Assembly: GCA_038396605.1 (NCBI GenBank)
Contig: CP121690.1
Coordinates: forward strand, 2,942,356-3,006,355
Direction of reading: 5' to 3'
Origin: Eubacteriales bacterium mix99
Lineage (GTDB): Bacteria; Bacillota; Clostridia; Caldicoprobacterales; DTU083
DNA length: 64,000 nt
In this document: piece after piece, positions 25,587 to 34,865 of the stretch
Position numbering within the stretch: position 1 is the stretch's first letter
Layout: each line of letters opens with the position of its first letter
Made by a program: the position numbers and the translations under genes
Notes under the pieces: model-generated
Seen by the model: the letters and a program-made list of their open reading frames with translations, nothing else
Database searches by the model: none
Told to the model about the DNA's origin: nothing

Positions 25587-27263
25587 TCAGAAAACATCTG
25601 TCACTTCCTCTTCAAAACAGCTTCCCCCTATGAATTCCCTGAGTATTGAATTATTGGGAACCTCAGAAGAATCAAGGCTTAAGAAATATTTCAGGAAGTT
25701 CTTCAGCCGATTCACTTCCATATAAAAAGGATGCTCCTCCGGCACCCCTTCCAGCAGCGGCAGAAGGTATGGCTTCAGCACTGCCAGCTCATAGAGCAGG
25801 GCAGAATTGAACATGATATCCGCCGATTCCTGAAAGGGAAATATGTTTCTTTCCTCTCCCCTTCTGACGGAAGACCACATTCCCAGGGTTTCCTCCACGG
25901 AAGTGCTGCGAAAGTGATAGTCCCGCACCATTCTTCGGATCAGCCGTACATCTGTCGTCGGAATCCGGTTATGATTGTCCACATTCAGCTGGGTCAGGGC
26001 ACTGACATAGATTTTGAATTTGTTCTCCCCCGGTATCATTTCGGTCAGCTTCTCATTCATGCCGTGAATTCCTTCCACAATAATAGGCTGATCTTCCGAT
26101 AAACGAATCACGTTTCCGATATATTCCCGTTCTCCTGTCAGGAAATTATAATGGGGAAGCTCCACTTCCTGACCCTGAATCAGCCGTGTCATCTGTTCGT
26201 TGAACAATTCCAGGTCAATCACATCAATGGATTCCAGATCCTGCTTCCCATTTTCATCCACAGGCACCTGGTTTCGATTCAGAAAGTAATTATCCATGGA
26301 TATTGGCACGGGGTGCAGACCGCTCACCATCAGCTGTATTTTCAGTCTCTGCGCAAATGTTGTCTTTCCGGAAGAGGAGGGACCGGCAATCAGAATCAGT
26401 CGGATCGCGTCCTTCCGGCTGGCGATTCTTTCTGCCATCCCTGCAATCTGGTTTTCCTGATGAGCTTCTCCAATCCGGATCAGCTCCCGCCCCCTTCCTT
26501 CTTCAATGCAATTGTTCAGTTCCGCTATATTCCGTATTCCCAGGGAATCAGACCACTTTTCGGCCTGCCGGAAGACCCTGAACAATTTGGGGTTGTCCTG
26601 AAAATTCCGTAAACGGTTTGTCTTTTCCCTGGAAGGATACTGCAGAATAACACCAGGAAGATAGAACTTCAGGCCAAAACGCTTCAGGTACCCTGTAGAA
26701 GGCACCATATAGCCATACAGGTAATCCATCATCCAGCTGCACTGGTACAAACCGACGGTATCCCCGGGACGATATTTCAGGATTTCCGCCTTATCCGAAA
26801 AACGCATTTTCCGGTAAATTGCATCCGCCTCTTCCCTGGAGACTTCTATCTTCTGAAAGGGTTCATCCTGTTCAATGATTTCTCTCATTTGCTGTTCGAT
26901 CCGATGTACCTGTCTGGGCGTAAGGGTAATCCGGCCGTGGACTTCACAGTAAAGCCCGTTGCCAAAGGAATGCTCGACGGAAACCGTACAGTCCGGAAAC
27001 ACCTCCCTGCAGGCACGGATAAAGACAAACGTCAGGCTACGGGTATAAATGCGTTCCCCATCCTTCATGGACAAGTCCACCGGCTCCACCCTGCAATCCA
27101 TTTCCAACGGATAGGTCAGTTCCCGGATCCGGTTGTCCACCCTGGCTGCAACGATCAGAGGGGAATTGGAATCCGAAGGAGCCGAAAGCAACTCCCGGAG
27201 AACCGTTCCCTTTTTTACTGTGATGGTCTTCCCACTCCAGTTCACCTGTATTGTATGTTCCAT
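25587..27263 (-). CDS. Nucleoside kinase fused to TGS/ThrRS-like N-terminal domains
   Basis: A 558-residue protein. Residues 1-65 form a TGS-like ubiquitin-fold domain and about 75-200 resemble the second additional domain of threonyl-tRNA synthetase. About 285-500 is a uridine-kinase-type domain with P-loop IAGPSSSGKTT, DNYFLNRNQVP and VEGIHGMN. This fusion is common in Clostridia and Bacteroidetes; the kinase substrate is probably uridine or cytidine. In ThrRS-like domains the metal motif is HxxxH; here the editing site looks degraded (VHGRITLTPRQVH). The start is ATG 27263 with GGAAAGGAG seven bases upstream. The stop is 62 bases past the 25525 end of upstream clutter, and nothing else occupies the gap. 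Confidence 0.88.
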   Translation of the reverse strand: MEHTIQVNWSGKTITVKKGTVLRELLSAPSDSNSPLIVAARVDNRIRELTYPLEMDCRVEPVDLSMKDGERIYTRSLTFVFIRACREVFPDCTVSVEHSFGNGLYCEVHGRITLTPRQVHRIEQQMREIIEQDEPFQKIEVSREEADAIYRKMRFSDKAEILKYRPGDTVGLYQCSWMMDYLYGYMVPSTGYLKRFGLKFYLPGVILQYPSREKTNRLRNFQDNPKLFRVFRQAEKWSDSLGIRNIAELNNCIEEGRGRELIRIGEAHQENQIAGMAERIASRKDAIRLILIAGPSSSGKTTFAQRLKIQLMVSGLHPVPISMDNYFLNRNQVPVDENGKQDLESIDVIDLELFNEQMTRLIQGQEVELPHYNFLTGEREYIGNVIRLSEDQPIIVEGIHGMNEKLTEMIPGENKFKIYVSALTQLNVDNHNRIPTTDVRLIRRMVRDYHFRSTSVEETLGMWSSVRRGEERNIFPFQESADIMFNSALLYELAVLKPYLLPLLEGVPEEHPFYMEVNRLKNFLKYFLSLDSSEVPNNSILREFIGGSCFEEEVTDVF

Positions 27264-27304
27264 CCAAATTCTCCTTTCCAAACAGCGCGGAGAACAGCGT
27301 CTGT

Positions 27305-28702
27305 TTAACGGTAATATATTATTCCCTGTATGGGTTGATAAAAATTCCTGCACAGAAGCTCTGTGGAAACCTGTTTGCCGTTTTCATACTTCACCCGATA
27401 CGTATTCAGACGATAGCCGGTCCGGGACTTTACATGTACTTTCTGCCCACCGGAGGCAGCAACGTACTTGCCCTTTGTGTCCAATACTTTTTTTGGCTCC
27501 GGTGCCGGAATCGTTTCCAGCAAATCCGTAACCAGCTTGTAGCTTCCCGAATTCGGCACCGGCTCTCCATAAAGATCAACATACACCAGATTTCCCTTCC
27601 GGTAAGTATGAAAGAAGACCGGTGTTTTCCGATTGTTCCGGAACTTGAAATCCGCCGATCCATAGGATACCGTTGCATCCCGGCCGGCCGGCAGATAGGA
27701 CACCGGAAAGGAATGATGATAGCGCTCCACAATTTCCATTCCGGCCAATGCAGCCGAATTAAAAACGGTGGAAGATGCCTGGCATACCCCGCCTCCAAAA
27801 TCATCTTTCATGCTCTTGTCTGCTGTAATAACCGGTGCGGTTCGAAATCCCCTGGCTTTGGTCCTTGGTCCTACGGATTTATTGAAGGAAAACACTTCAC
27901 CTGGATTTACCTTCCGACCGTTCAGCTTGCTGAGCGATAGCTCGATATTATGAATGCGGTTCGCACTGCTGCTCTTCAGATCCGTACCGAAAGACACGAT
28001 ACGCTGCGTGGCCTTTTGAAGATCCGCTGTCCGTACCGCAGGCTCCACAGGGACAGGCTCTATGGCAACCTTGTCAGGCTTGCCGGACTGCAGGATGCGC
28101 CCGGCAGACTGATAAAGAGCCTCTCCATCCACCGTTTGCCCGGATTTCTCAGAGGTAAAGGAAAACCGGTTCTCCTTTTCGGGAGTAAACTGCATGTCAG
28201 CATTTACCGGCTCAACGGTCAGCTCTTTGGCGATGGACAGGACCGCATCGTGAATCCGGGGAATATCCATGGTCAGTTCCGTTTCCTCATGAACCCCTTC
28301 CTTCCGGATTTTCTCCACTTGTCGGTACCTTTCCTCCAGCTTTCCTTTCCTGCCCAGCTGATACAGTTCATTCAGCTTATCTTCCCAATTGAGCCGGGCA
28401 TTGATATCCGTTTGTCCGAATGCCCAGCTCCGGTCCTGGCAGGTCAGCTCCACCCTATAATTTGTAAGACGCTCCGAGGCCTTTCGGGAAAACTGTTCCT
28501 TTGCTTCCGGCAGGGTGAGACCTCCCAGCGCCGTATTGTCCAGATAGGTTCCCTCATAAAAAGTATCGTGTTCCACGGTCTCCTTCATATGTGCAATACG
28601 CTTTTCTTCTGCCCATTTCTTCCGATAGGATTGATAAACCGTCCCACCGGTAAACAAAACCACAACAGCCAACAGGATCCACAGGACATGTTTCTTTTTC
28701 AT
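27305..28702 (-). CDS. VanW family protein
   Basis: A 465-residue exported protein. A single N-terminal membrane anchor (about residues 4-24) is followed by a YoaR-like putative peptidoglycan-binding region with repeated LTLPEAKEQF elements. The VanW domain at about 235-375 contains FSFNKSVGPRT, GGGVCQASSTVFN and HHSFPVSYLPAGRDATV. A short G5-like segment ends the protein (TYRVKYENGKQVSTELL). VanW was named from vancomycin clusters, but no resistance genes are here, and its role is unknown. The start ATG 28702 has GGGAGG seven bases before it. Confidence 0.9.
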   Translation of the reverse strand: MKKKHVLWILLAVVVLFTGGTVYQSYRKKWAEEKRIAHMKETVEHDTFYEGTYLDNTALGGLTLPEAKEQFSRKASERLTNYRVELTCQDRSWAFGQTDINARLNWEDKLNELYQLGRKGKLEERYRQVEKIRKEGVHEETELTMDIPRIHDAVLSIAKELTVEPVNADMQFTPEKENRFSFTSEKSGQTVDGEALYQSAGRILQSGKPDKVAIEPVPVEPAVRTADLQKATQRIVSFGTDLKSSSANRIHNIELSLSKLNGRKVNPGEVFSFNKSVGPRTKARGFRTAPVITADKSMKDDFGGGVCQASSTVFNSAALAGMEIVERYHHSFPVSYLPAGRDATVSYGSADFKFRNNRKTPVFFHTYRKGNLVYVDLYGEPVPNSGSYKLVTDLLETIPAPEPKKVLDTKGKYVAASGGQKVHVKSRTGYRLNTYRVKYENGKQVSTELLCRNFYQPIQGIIYYR

Positions 28703-28818
28703 GCGATTGCCTCCCAAATGATTATACAGACACCATGGTCAATATATCACATTCAGGAACGAATATGAAAACAAAGGTATTAAAAAAGCCTTACAATATT
28801 ATTAATTCATCAATAACA

Positions 28819-28850
28819 AAAGAAACCACCGAAAAGCCGGCAGCTTCTTT
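28819..28850 (-). terminator. Terminator after the first GerMN lipoprotein gene
   Basis: A 13-pair stem (with G-U pairs) AAAGAAGCTGCCG / CGGTGGTTTCTTT with a six-base loop, followed by TTTTGTTATT on the minus strand. It lies 27 bases past the stop codon. Confidence 0.75.
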
Positions 28851-28876
28851 TATTCCAACCCGAAAGAGTATCCCTC

Positions 28877-30463
28877 TTATTGGGATTGTGTCTTTCCTTC
28901 CTTTATCAATGCAGGATTCATGGAAAAAGTATCCTTCAGCGAGATATCCTTATACTTTTTCACCGCCTTGCCATCCACCGTAAACTGCACCTGTGTGATG
29001 TCGGACCTGTTCATGGGATCGGTAAGGGAATTGACAATGGCGTATAAGTCACGGATCGTCTCCTTGTCACTGTCCCTGCCGGTTTTCCTGTTCAGACAGG
29101 AAGAAGGGATATTGACAATTGCCAGGCCTTTTTCAACCTGTACCTTAATATCTTTCTGCCTGACATCCTCCGGAATCACCCTCACATTACCGGAATGCAT
29201 GGGATCGCTGGTCAATTCAGACAATATCTGTACAGCAATGTCCTTTTCGCTTTTGGAAACAGCCCGATACTCCGGCACCAGAAGCATATTGTCCGGATCT
29301 CCATAGTAAATCCGGACCCTTCTTCCGATCCTGTTGGGAAATTCCTCCTTGGTCAGCCCTTCCTTCAGGGATACATCATGCACCGGTTCATCAATATAGC
29401 TGCCAGCCTCATTTTCATAATAGATCTTGACAAAATTGAGATCAGGCAAGGAAGTCAGGCTGTACACGAGCGAACCCAGCATGGCAGTTTCCTGCGTGGA
29501 ACCGCCGGTAAACTGCGCCCGGAACTCTTTGGAAAAATACAATGCAATCCCCTGTACACCATCTTCCCGCTGTACAGCCCCCGTTTTCTGCAAAGTCGTA
29601 CCTTTCGGCAAGGTGGGACAATATCCCTGATCCGTAGCCACCGGTCCCTTGATCAGTGCGCTTACAATGGCTTCCGCATAACTTTTCCCGGCTACCGTAA
29701 TGGCCCGGGCTTCCGGCAGCAGATACATTCCCCGTTCATCCTGGAAGAATAACTCCAGATTGGTCTTATGGATATCCTTTCCCTCGGTATTCTGTGCCTC
29801 ATATGCCTTCATCTCCGGAACACTGTTGGGATACTGGGTAAGAAGCCCGAGGAGGACAACGTCATTATCTCCGTTTTGCGTGGTGATTTCCTTGCCGCCC
29901 ACGTACAATTTGACATATTTGAACTTGCCAAGATCCAGCAGGGAATTTACCAGTGCCGCTCTTGCGACAATTGGATCCGCGGACTTCAGAAACTCGGAAG
30001 ACAAGTCCACAGACAGAATATCTTCCGTATAATCCACATCGTTTATCTCCACATTCTGCGGGAGAACCGGACGCAACCCGCTGGTCCCGGGCCCCCGGAT
30101 CAATTCCCTGATCACACTGCGGGGAAGCTCGTTTTCGTTCCAGCCGGATACGGACCGGACCTCAGGAGAAAGTTGATTGGCTTTTTCATCATAAAAGTAA
30201 AGACACAGCTTCTTCTGCTGCTGCTGTTGTTGCTGCAGATACAGGCTTTCATCCATGCCATTGCTTTCCGTGGCATCTTTTATGCCGGATGCATCGCCTG
30301 ACGGATCTTTCGCCGCTTTGGTCTCATTCATTTCCTTTTCGGAAAGAACATTGAACTTTCTAATATCCTTGTCCCTGCGGCTTGACTGCCTTTCACAGGA
30401 TGCCATCACCAGGAACAACGCAAGAATCATGCAGCACAGAACTTTCAGATGCCTCACTTCCAT
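28877..30463 (-). CDS. Lipoprotein with repeated GerMN domains
   Basis: A 528-residue predicted lipoprotein (lipobox VMASC). Three GerMN-type modules follow one another (about residues 75-200, 230-355 and 375-500). Each has the pattern LYFYDE or IYYGD, a long spacer, a valine-rich FLKSADPIV or VDLS strand and a YVKLYVGGK strand. GerMN occurs in GerM, a sporulation/germination protein that helps hold the SpoIIIA-SpoIIQ channel in Bacillus. A run of seven Gln codons lies at 30215-30235. The start at ATG 30463 has AAGGAGG only three bases away; GTG at 30457 has better spacing (nine). It begins 11 bases after the companion GerMN gene ends. Confidence 0.85.
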   Translation of the reverse strand: MEVRHLKVLCCMILALFLVMASCERQSSRRDKDIRKFNVLSEKEMNETKAAKDPSGDASGIKDATESNGMDESLYLQQQQQQQKKLCLYFYDEKANQLSPEVRSVSGWNENELPRSVIRELIRGPGTSGLRPVLPQNVEINDVDYTEDILSVDLSSEFLKSADPIVARAALVNSLLDLGKFKYVKLYVGGKEITTQNGDNDVVLLGLLTQYPNSVPEMKAYEAQNTEGKDIHKTNLELFFQDERGMYLLPEARAITVAGKSYAEAIVSALIKGPVATDQGYCPTLPKGTTLQKTGAVQREDGVQGIALYFSKEFRAQFTGGSTQETAMLGSLVYSLTSLPDLNFVKIYYENEAGSYIDEPVHDVSLKEGLTKEEFPNRIGRRVRIYYGDPDNMLLVPEYRAVSKSEKDIAVQILSELTSDPMHSGNVRVIPEDVRQKDIKVQVEKGLAIVNIPSSCLNRKTGRDSDKETIRDLYAIVNSLTDPMNRSDITQVQFTVDGKAVKKYKDISLKDTFSMNPALIKEGKTQSQ

Positions 30464-30473
30464 CTCCCTCCTT

Positions 30474-31535
30474 TCAATCCTTCGCCTTGTTTGTACCTGA
30501 TTGCCGGAGCCGGCTGATAAATGCCGGAAGCCGGATTTTCCAGATCCCTTCCACATCGTCCGCCGTCAGCACCTCGTTCACTTCCTTGAGGGTATCTACG
30601 GTTTTATCGGTATATTTCACGTTCACCAGTGCTTTTTCTCCCAAATATTCCTGATCCAGTACCGGATCGTCTTCAAAAGCGATTATCCCGCCGGATATGG
30701 AGGGAATCTCCTTTTTGAACTCATCCAGGGGAGGCAGATTGTCACCATCCATGGTCTTGTCGGACAAGAACATATATATGATGTCCCAGTCCGGCTCTGC
30801 CGTTAAGGCATTCAACACCAGACCTGCAGTCCTGGCAGGCGTAAGGTTCCATCTTTTATCCCTTTCAATGGCAACCATCGGAGAATCCGGGCTTAATTCC
30901 GAACCATCCTCGATCAAAAGCTCCGCTCCCATTTCATGATAGGTCAACTGGCGGTTGTTAACCATCAGCTGCACATGATTTACTCCGCTCAGATAGGTCA
31001 GGGAGTTTACAATGGAATAAATGGCCAATCGTTTCAATCTTGCCTGAACCTTCGGAATATCCGCTCCGGAAGTATCTTCCCTCCCCGGGACAGTGGACAA
31101 ATCAATCGGTTTCTGAAAGTCATCCGTCAGATTGACAAATACAGTGTCCGCCTTTCTGGTCACATCAATGATTTTCGTCTCCGGAGGCATGACCAGAAGC
31201 CTTTCGAATTTTTTGGGTCCCTTGAGTAATTCTTCGACAACCAGCTGTTCCGGAGATTGCTTATCCTGCAGAACCGTTCTTTCTTCCGGCACCAGAAAAT
31301 CAGCCACCTCATGTTTAAAATACAGAGTGATTTTTACTTCCTTTGCCTGTTCATAAGGATCGATCGGCATCGGGCTTGTCTTCGCACCCTGTCCTTTTAC
31401 GGAATTTCCTTTTTCCCCTGTACCCTTTGTGTTTCTGGAAAACGGTAAATGGGAACAACCGGCTGTTGCCAACAGGCAGGACACAACCAGTATCCAGGTA
31501 ATCAGCTTTTTGATAAGCTCCACCCGCCTTTCCAT
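30474..31535 (-). CDS. GerMN-domain lipoprotein
   Basis: A 353-residue predicted lipoprotein; lipobox ATAGC follows a hydrophobic core. A clear GerMN module lies at about residues 60-190 (ITLYFKHEVADFLVPEE, FERLLVMPPETKIIDV, VNSLTYLSGVNHVQLMVNN) and a second weaker one near 210-320. It lies between a two-component system and a second GerMN gene on the same strand, suggesting co-expression. The start at ATG 31535 is uncertain: TATAAT lies seven bases upstream on the same strand, and a GTG at 31523 with AAAGG before it is an alternative. A sporulation or envelope role is inferred from GerM. Confidence 0.82.
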   Translation of the reverse strand: MERRVELIKKLITWILVVSCLLATAGCSHLPFSRNTKGTGEKGNSVKGQGAKTSPMPIDPYEQAKEVKITLYFKHEVADFLVPEERTVLQDKQSPEQLVVEELLKGPKKFERLLVMPPETKIIDVTRKADTVFVNLTDDFQKPIDLSTVPGREDTSGADIPKVQARLKRLAIYSIVNSLTYLSGVNHVQLMVNNRQLTYHEMGAELLIEDGSELSPDSPMVAIERDKRWNLTPARTAGLVLNALTAEPDWDIIYMFLSDKTMDGDNLPPLDEFKKEIPSISGGIIAFEDDPVLDQEYLGEKALVNVKYTDKTVDTLKEVNEVLTADDVEGIWKIRLPAFISRLRQSGTNKAKD

Positions 31536-31601
31536 TCTAACATTATAGCCAGATAGTTTTACAAAATAATTAAGCAAGCTTAACAAATTCGTGAACAGAT
31601 A

Positions 31602-33098
31602 TCAATCGGACACCTCCGGTACGTTGCCATAAGGCAATTCCACATAAAATGTCGTTCCTTTCCCCTCTTCGCTGCTGACCCGAAGAAAGCCCTGATGCAT
31701 CATCACAATACGATTGGCAATGGATAGTCCAAGACCGGTGCCGCCGGTGGATCTGGACCTGGCTTTGTCCACCCGGAAAAACCGGTCAAAAATACGGGCC
31801 ATATCCTCCTGGGGAATCCCAATCCCTGTATCACTCACTTTCATCACTGCATAATCCGGAGTCCGGTAAACTTCGACGGTGACCCGCCCTCCCTCCGGTG
31901 TATATTTTATACCGTTATCTATAATATTCGACAGAACCTGCTGTAGCTTTAGGCCGTCTCCCATTACAGTAACCGTTTCCTCGCTGAACATTTCCACACG
32001 GATTTGTTTTTGGTCCGCCAGCAGCTTCAGACCCCTGATGGTCCTTTTCGCCAGGCTGGTCAGCTCCACCGGCTCCTTCCGGATCTCCACCGCATTAACA
32101 TCCTGGTCCAGATTGACCATGGAAAGCAGATCGGTAATGATGGCGTTCAACCGATCAATCTCAAAATTAATATCTGTCAGAAAATCCCTGTAAATGGCAG
32201 GATCATCCATCTCCATACTCAGAAGCGATTCTGCCAGCACCTTCATGGCGCTCAGCGGAGTTTTCAGCTCATGAGAAGCATTGGAAACAAATTCATTACG
32301 GGCGCGATCCACGTGTTCCAGCTTCTCGCTCATGACGTTAAAAGCTTCTCCCATCTGCCGGAACTCCCTGCTGCCGGTTATGCTCACCTTCTGATTCAGA
32401 TAACCTTTGCTCATCCGGGTAATACTGGCAGTCATTTCCTTGATGGGATGAGTAATAAATCCGGAAAGAATAAAACTGATCAAAAGAATGGAAATCGTAA
32501 TCGCAGTGGTATAAAGGCTAATGATTTTTCGGATATCCGCCAGAACCGTTTCCACACTGTCCAGAGACGTGGACAGAAATACCATACCAATAATTCCGTC
32601 CGTATAATGGGTAATCGGGGCATACGCATACAGAATCCTTTTCCGTTCCGGCGGATTGCCTGCCCTGATGTAAAGATCCCTCGCAGGCACGGAATTTCCC
32701 TTCAATACGCTGACAACATCCGGATAGTCCTGGGTCAGATCCCGCCGCAGCAGACTGGTGCTTTGATAGGAATCCTGCTCCACAATGCCATTACGGTTCA
32801 GAATGAGAATCCTGGTGGACTCTCCCTCCATCTGAACCACTTCATAACCAAAGTCCTGTATCCGGTAAAAAATATTGGGATCCTTGTTGTAATAATCGTT
32901 TGCAATGAGCTGTGCCAGCTGTATGGAATATTTCTGATAATCAATTTTCCTGTCCTTGATCAGATATTTTTGTAAATTCTGCATAATGGACAGATTAATC
33001 ATGAAAAATCCAATCCCGATCACCAGTAAATAAGTAAGGGCAATTTTCCAGCGAAGGTTGGAAAAGAAATGCTTATTTATCCGCAAAATAATATCCAA
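31602..33098 (-). CDS. Membrane sensor histidine kinase, PhoR/WalK type
   Basis: A 498-residue kinase. It has two membrane segments (about 19-38 and 193-214) enclosing an extracellular sensor of about 150 residues, then a HAMP domain (about 215-265). HisKA has the phospho-accepting H276 in SHELKTPLSAM, and the HATPase domain has N-box NIIDNGIKYT, DTGIGIP and GGTGLGLSI. The start codon is TTG at 33098, overlapping the end of the regulator gene by 26 bases; another TTG at 33086 is possible. Overlap and orientation make the upstream OmpR-type regulator its partner. The signal is not evident from sequence. Confidence 0.92.
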   Translation of the reverse strand: MDIILRINKHFFSNLRWKIALTYLLVIGIGFFMINLSIMQNLQKYLIKDRKIDYQKYSIQLAQLIANDYYNKDPNIFYRIQDFGYEVVQMEGESTRILILNRNGIVEQDSYQSTSLLRRDLTQDYPDVVSVLKGNSVPARDLYIRAGNPPERKRILYAYAPITHYTDGIIGMVFLSTSLDSVETVLADIRKIISLYTTAITISILLISFILSGFITHPIKEMTASITRMSKGYLNQKVSITGSREFRQMGEAFNVMSEKLEHVDRARNEFVSNASHELKTPLSAMKVLAESLLSMEMDDPAIYRDFLTDINFEIDRLNAIITDLLSMVNLDQDVNAVEIRKEPVELTSLAKRTIRGLKLLADQKQIRVEMFSEETVTVMGDGLKLQQVLSNIIDNGIKYTPEGGRVTVEVYRTPDYAVMKVSDTGIGIPQEDMARIFDRFFRVDKARSRSTGGTGLGLSIANRIVMMHQGFLRVSSEEGKGTTFYVELPYGNVPEVSD

Positions 33099-33753
33099 CT
33101 CCCCATTTTGTAAATATGAAATTGGGTTGGCTTGGATTTTCTTCTATTTTCTCCCTAAGCCGCCGTATATGAACATCCACCGTACGCAAATCTCCCAGGT
33201 AATCATATTTCCATACAATTTCCAGAAGACTTTCACGACTGTATACCTTGCCGGGATGGCTGGCAAAAAGCTGAAGCAAATCAAACTCCTTTGCCGTCAG
33301 GTTGACGTCCTTGCCATCAATGGTGACGCTTCGGCTGGAGAGATTGATGGTCATATTCTTGAACCGTATGACCTGCTCATCGCTTACACCGTTTAACCGG
33401 CGAAAAACCGCCTTGATTCTAGCCTTCAGTTCCAGAATATTGAAAGGCTTGGTAATATAGTCATCTGCACCATAGTCCAGTCCCAGGATTTTGTCCATGT
33501 CTTCTCCCTTTGCGGTCAGCATAATAACCGGTATCCGGGACTGCTCCCGGATCCTCTCCAAAACTTCCAGACCGTTCAGCCTGGGAAGCATTACATCCAA
33601 TATAATCAGGTCATAGGGATTGCTGTTGAATTTCTCAACTGCTTCTTCTCCGTCGGCAGCGGAATCAATCTCATATCCGTCCTGTTTCAGACTGAACGAC
33701 AGTCCCTTTATAATGGCCGGTTCATCATCCACAATTAATATTCTTTTCCCCAT
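33073..33753 (-). CDS. OmpR/PhoB-family response regulator
   Basis: A 226-residue DNA-binding regulator. The receiver domain has acidic pocket D9-D10, phospho-acceptor D53 in ILDVMLP, T/K switch residues in MLTAKGED and YITKPF. The C-terminal winged helix (about 130-225) ends in TVDVHIRRLREKIEE and TKWGVGYYF, closest to WalR/PhoP. It is transcribed first, overlapping the kinase gene, with GerMN lipoproteins downstream. A promoter lies at 33790-33818. Confidence 0.94.
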   Translation of the reverse strand: MGKRILIVDDEPAIIKGLSFSLKQDGYEIDSAADGEEAVEKFNSNPYDLIILDVMLPRLNGLEVLERIREQSRIPVIMLTAKGEDMDKILGLDYGADDYITKPFNILELKARIKAVFRRLNGVSDEQVIRFKNMTINLSSRSVTIDGKDVNLTAKEFDLLQLFASHPGKVYSRESLLEIVWKYDYLGDLRTVDVHIRRLREKIEENPSQPNFIFTKWGVGYYFADK

Positions 33754-33789
33754 GCGGCATCCTTATCCTTTCAAATCTGCTCTGTAACA

Positions 33790-33818
33790 ATTTTATCATA
33801 TTAAACAGGCAAAATCAA
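33790..33818 (-). promoter_or_regulatory. Promoter of the two-component operon
   Basis: On the minus strand TTGATT (33818-33813), 17-base spacer, TAAAAT (33795-33790) with TG one base upstream of the -10. It lies 37 bases before the regulator start. Confidence 0.72.
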
Positions 33819-33855
33819 TTTTCTCTTTCCATCGGTCTCCGTATTCCAGATGATA

Positions 33856-33904
33856 CGATCCAGCCGCCGGGAGGATGCGTCATGATTGCGCGGATCCGCC
33901 CGGC
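33856..33904 (-). terminator. GC-rich hairpin just after comEA
   Basis: Interrupted stem GCCGGG-c-GGAT-cc-GCG / CGC-ATCC-t-CCCGGC begins three bases after the comEA stop. No T-run follows, so termination is uncertain. Confidence 0.4.
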
Positions 33905-33906
33905 TT

Positions 33907-34551
33907 CTAGGCATCAATCTGTTCCCTGAGTCCCTCAAATGTTTTCTCGCCAATGCCGGAAACATTCATGAGCTCTTCAATGGACTGAAAGTCACCATTC
34001 TCTTCCCGGTACTGAATGATTTTCTGTGCTTTGGACGGCCCGATCCCGTTCAGGGTTTCCAGCTGTGCCTGGTCGGCTTCATTGATGTTGACTTTTGCAT
34101 CGCTGCCCATTGCGGAAGCAGCGTCCGGGTCCATATTGTCAGAGATCTCCTCTCCCACGGCAGGAACATGATACATTCCTTCATCCTTCAGCTTCCTGGC
34201 CAGATTGATGCGGTCCAGGTCGGCATCCGGCAGGGTGCCTCCTGCCAGCTCAATGGCATCCTCCACCCGGGCCCCTTCGGAAAGCGTAAGCACACCGGGA
34301 GACTTTACCTGTCCGGTAAGGTAAACCTTTATGGGCTTTTCAGCCTTCCCGGATTCTTCCGGCTCATCTTCCTCCAAAGTCACAGTCTGCTCCTGCCTGT
34401 CCGTACCTGTCTCTTCCCATCCGGACGGCTCCGCTGCCGGGGAAACGCTCCGGCGCCCAATCTCCCGACAGATCAGAAACCCTGAGAGAGCAAAAAAAGC
34501 GATGCACAGAACAAGCAGCAGTTTCTGCTGAATCCTGTCAAAACGGAACAT
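33907..34551 (-). CDS. comEA: ComEA-like DNA-binding protein
   Basis: A 214-residue membrane-anchored protein; the hydrophobic segment is about residues 10-28. A Glu-rich linker precedes a SLBB-like domain (KVYLTGQVKSPGVLTL, about 75-130). The C-terminal helix-hairpin-helix DNA-binding motif is in VNINEADQAQLETLNGIG and VSGIGEKTFEGL (about 150-212). ComEA binds incoming DNA at the surface of competent cells. comEC is not adjacent in this window. GAAGGTGAG precedes the ATG. Confidence 0.92.
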   Translation of the reverse strand: MFRFDRIQQKLLLVLCIAFFALSGFLICREIGRRSVSPAAEPSGWEETGTDRQEQTVTLEEDEPEESGKAEKPIKVYLTGQVKSPGVLTLSEGARVEDAIELAGGTLPDADLDRINLARKLKDEGMYHVPAVGEEISDNMDPDAASAMGSDAKVNINEADQAQLETLNGIGPSKAQKIIQYREENGDFQSIEELMNVSGIGEKTFEGLREQIDA

Positions 34552-34586
34552 AGTCTCACCTTCGTAATATTTGATTCGATTTCAAT

Positions 34587-34604
34587 AGTATATTCAGTAT
34601 ATTC
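34587..34604. repeat. 9-base tandem repeat upstream of comEA
   Basis: AGTATATTC occurs twice in direct tandem (34587-34595, 34596-34604), about 36-53 bases before the comEA start. On the comEA strand it reads GAATATACT twice, so each copy contains a possible -10 TATACT. Confidence 0.55.
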
Positions 34605-34804
34605 GATTAAAATATAGAAATTCCTCCAAAATATTTGACTCTTTACTTTCCTTTGCCGACAAAGATGGAAAAGGCATGTGAAAAGTGGATAAAAAAGCTG
34701 TTTGAGATTTCTACTCTAAATTTATCCAACCGTCTGCCGATTGATATAAATAAAGCAATGACTATACCATTGCCAGGATCAATTTCCCTTTTCCTATACC
34801 GATA

Positions 34805-34813
34805 TGATATAAT
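34805..34813 (+). promoter_or_regulatory. Extended -10 promoter of the D,D-carboxypeptidase gene
   Basis: TGATATAAT: a consensus TATAAT at 34808-34813 with TG one base upstream. No clear -35 is at normal spacing, which is usual for extended -10 promoters. Confidence 0.55.
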
Positions 34814-34865
34814 AAATATTAGTTGTTCTTCCGTTGCAGGAGTGGGAAATTTATGCTAAAAACGG

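Noticed and set aside
27305-28702. A vancomycin-resistance gene cluster around vanW
   Set aside because: VanW-domain proteins are common in Clostridia, and no vanHAX, vanRS or vanY-type ligase genes are nearby.
34635-34859. A 74-codon plus-strand frame upstream of the carboxypeptidase gene
   Set aside because: No ribosome-binding site and no domain; it lies in an AT-rich promoter region.
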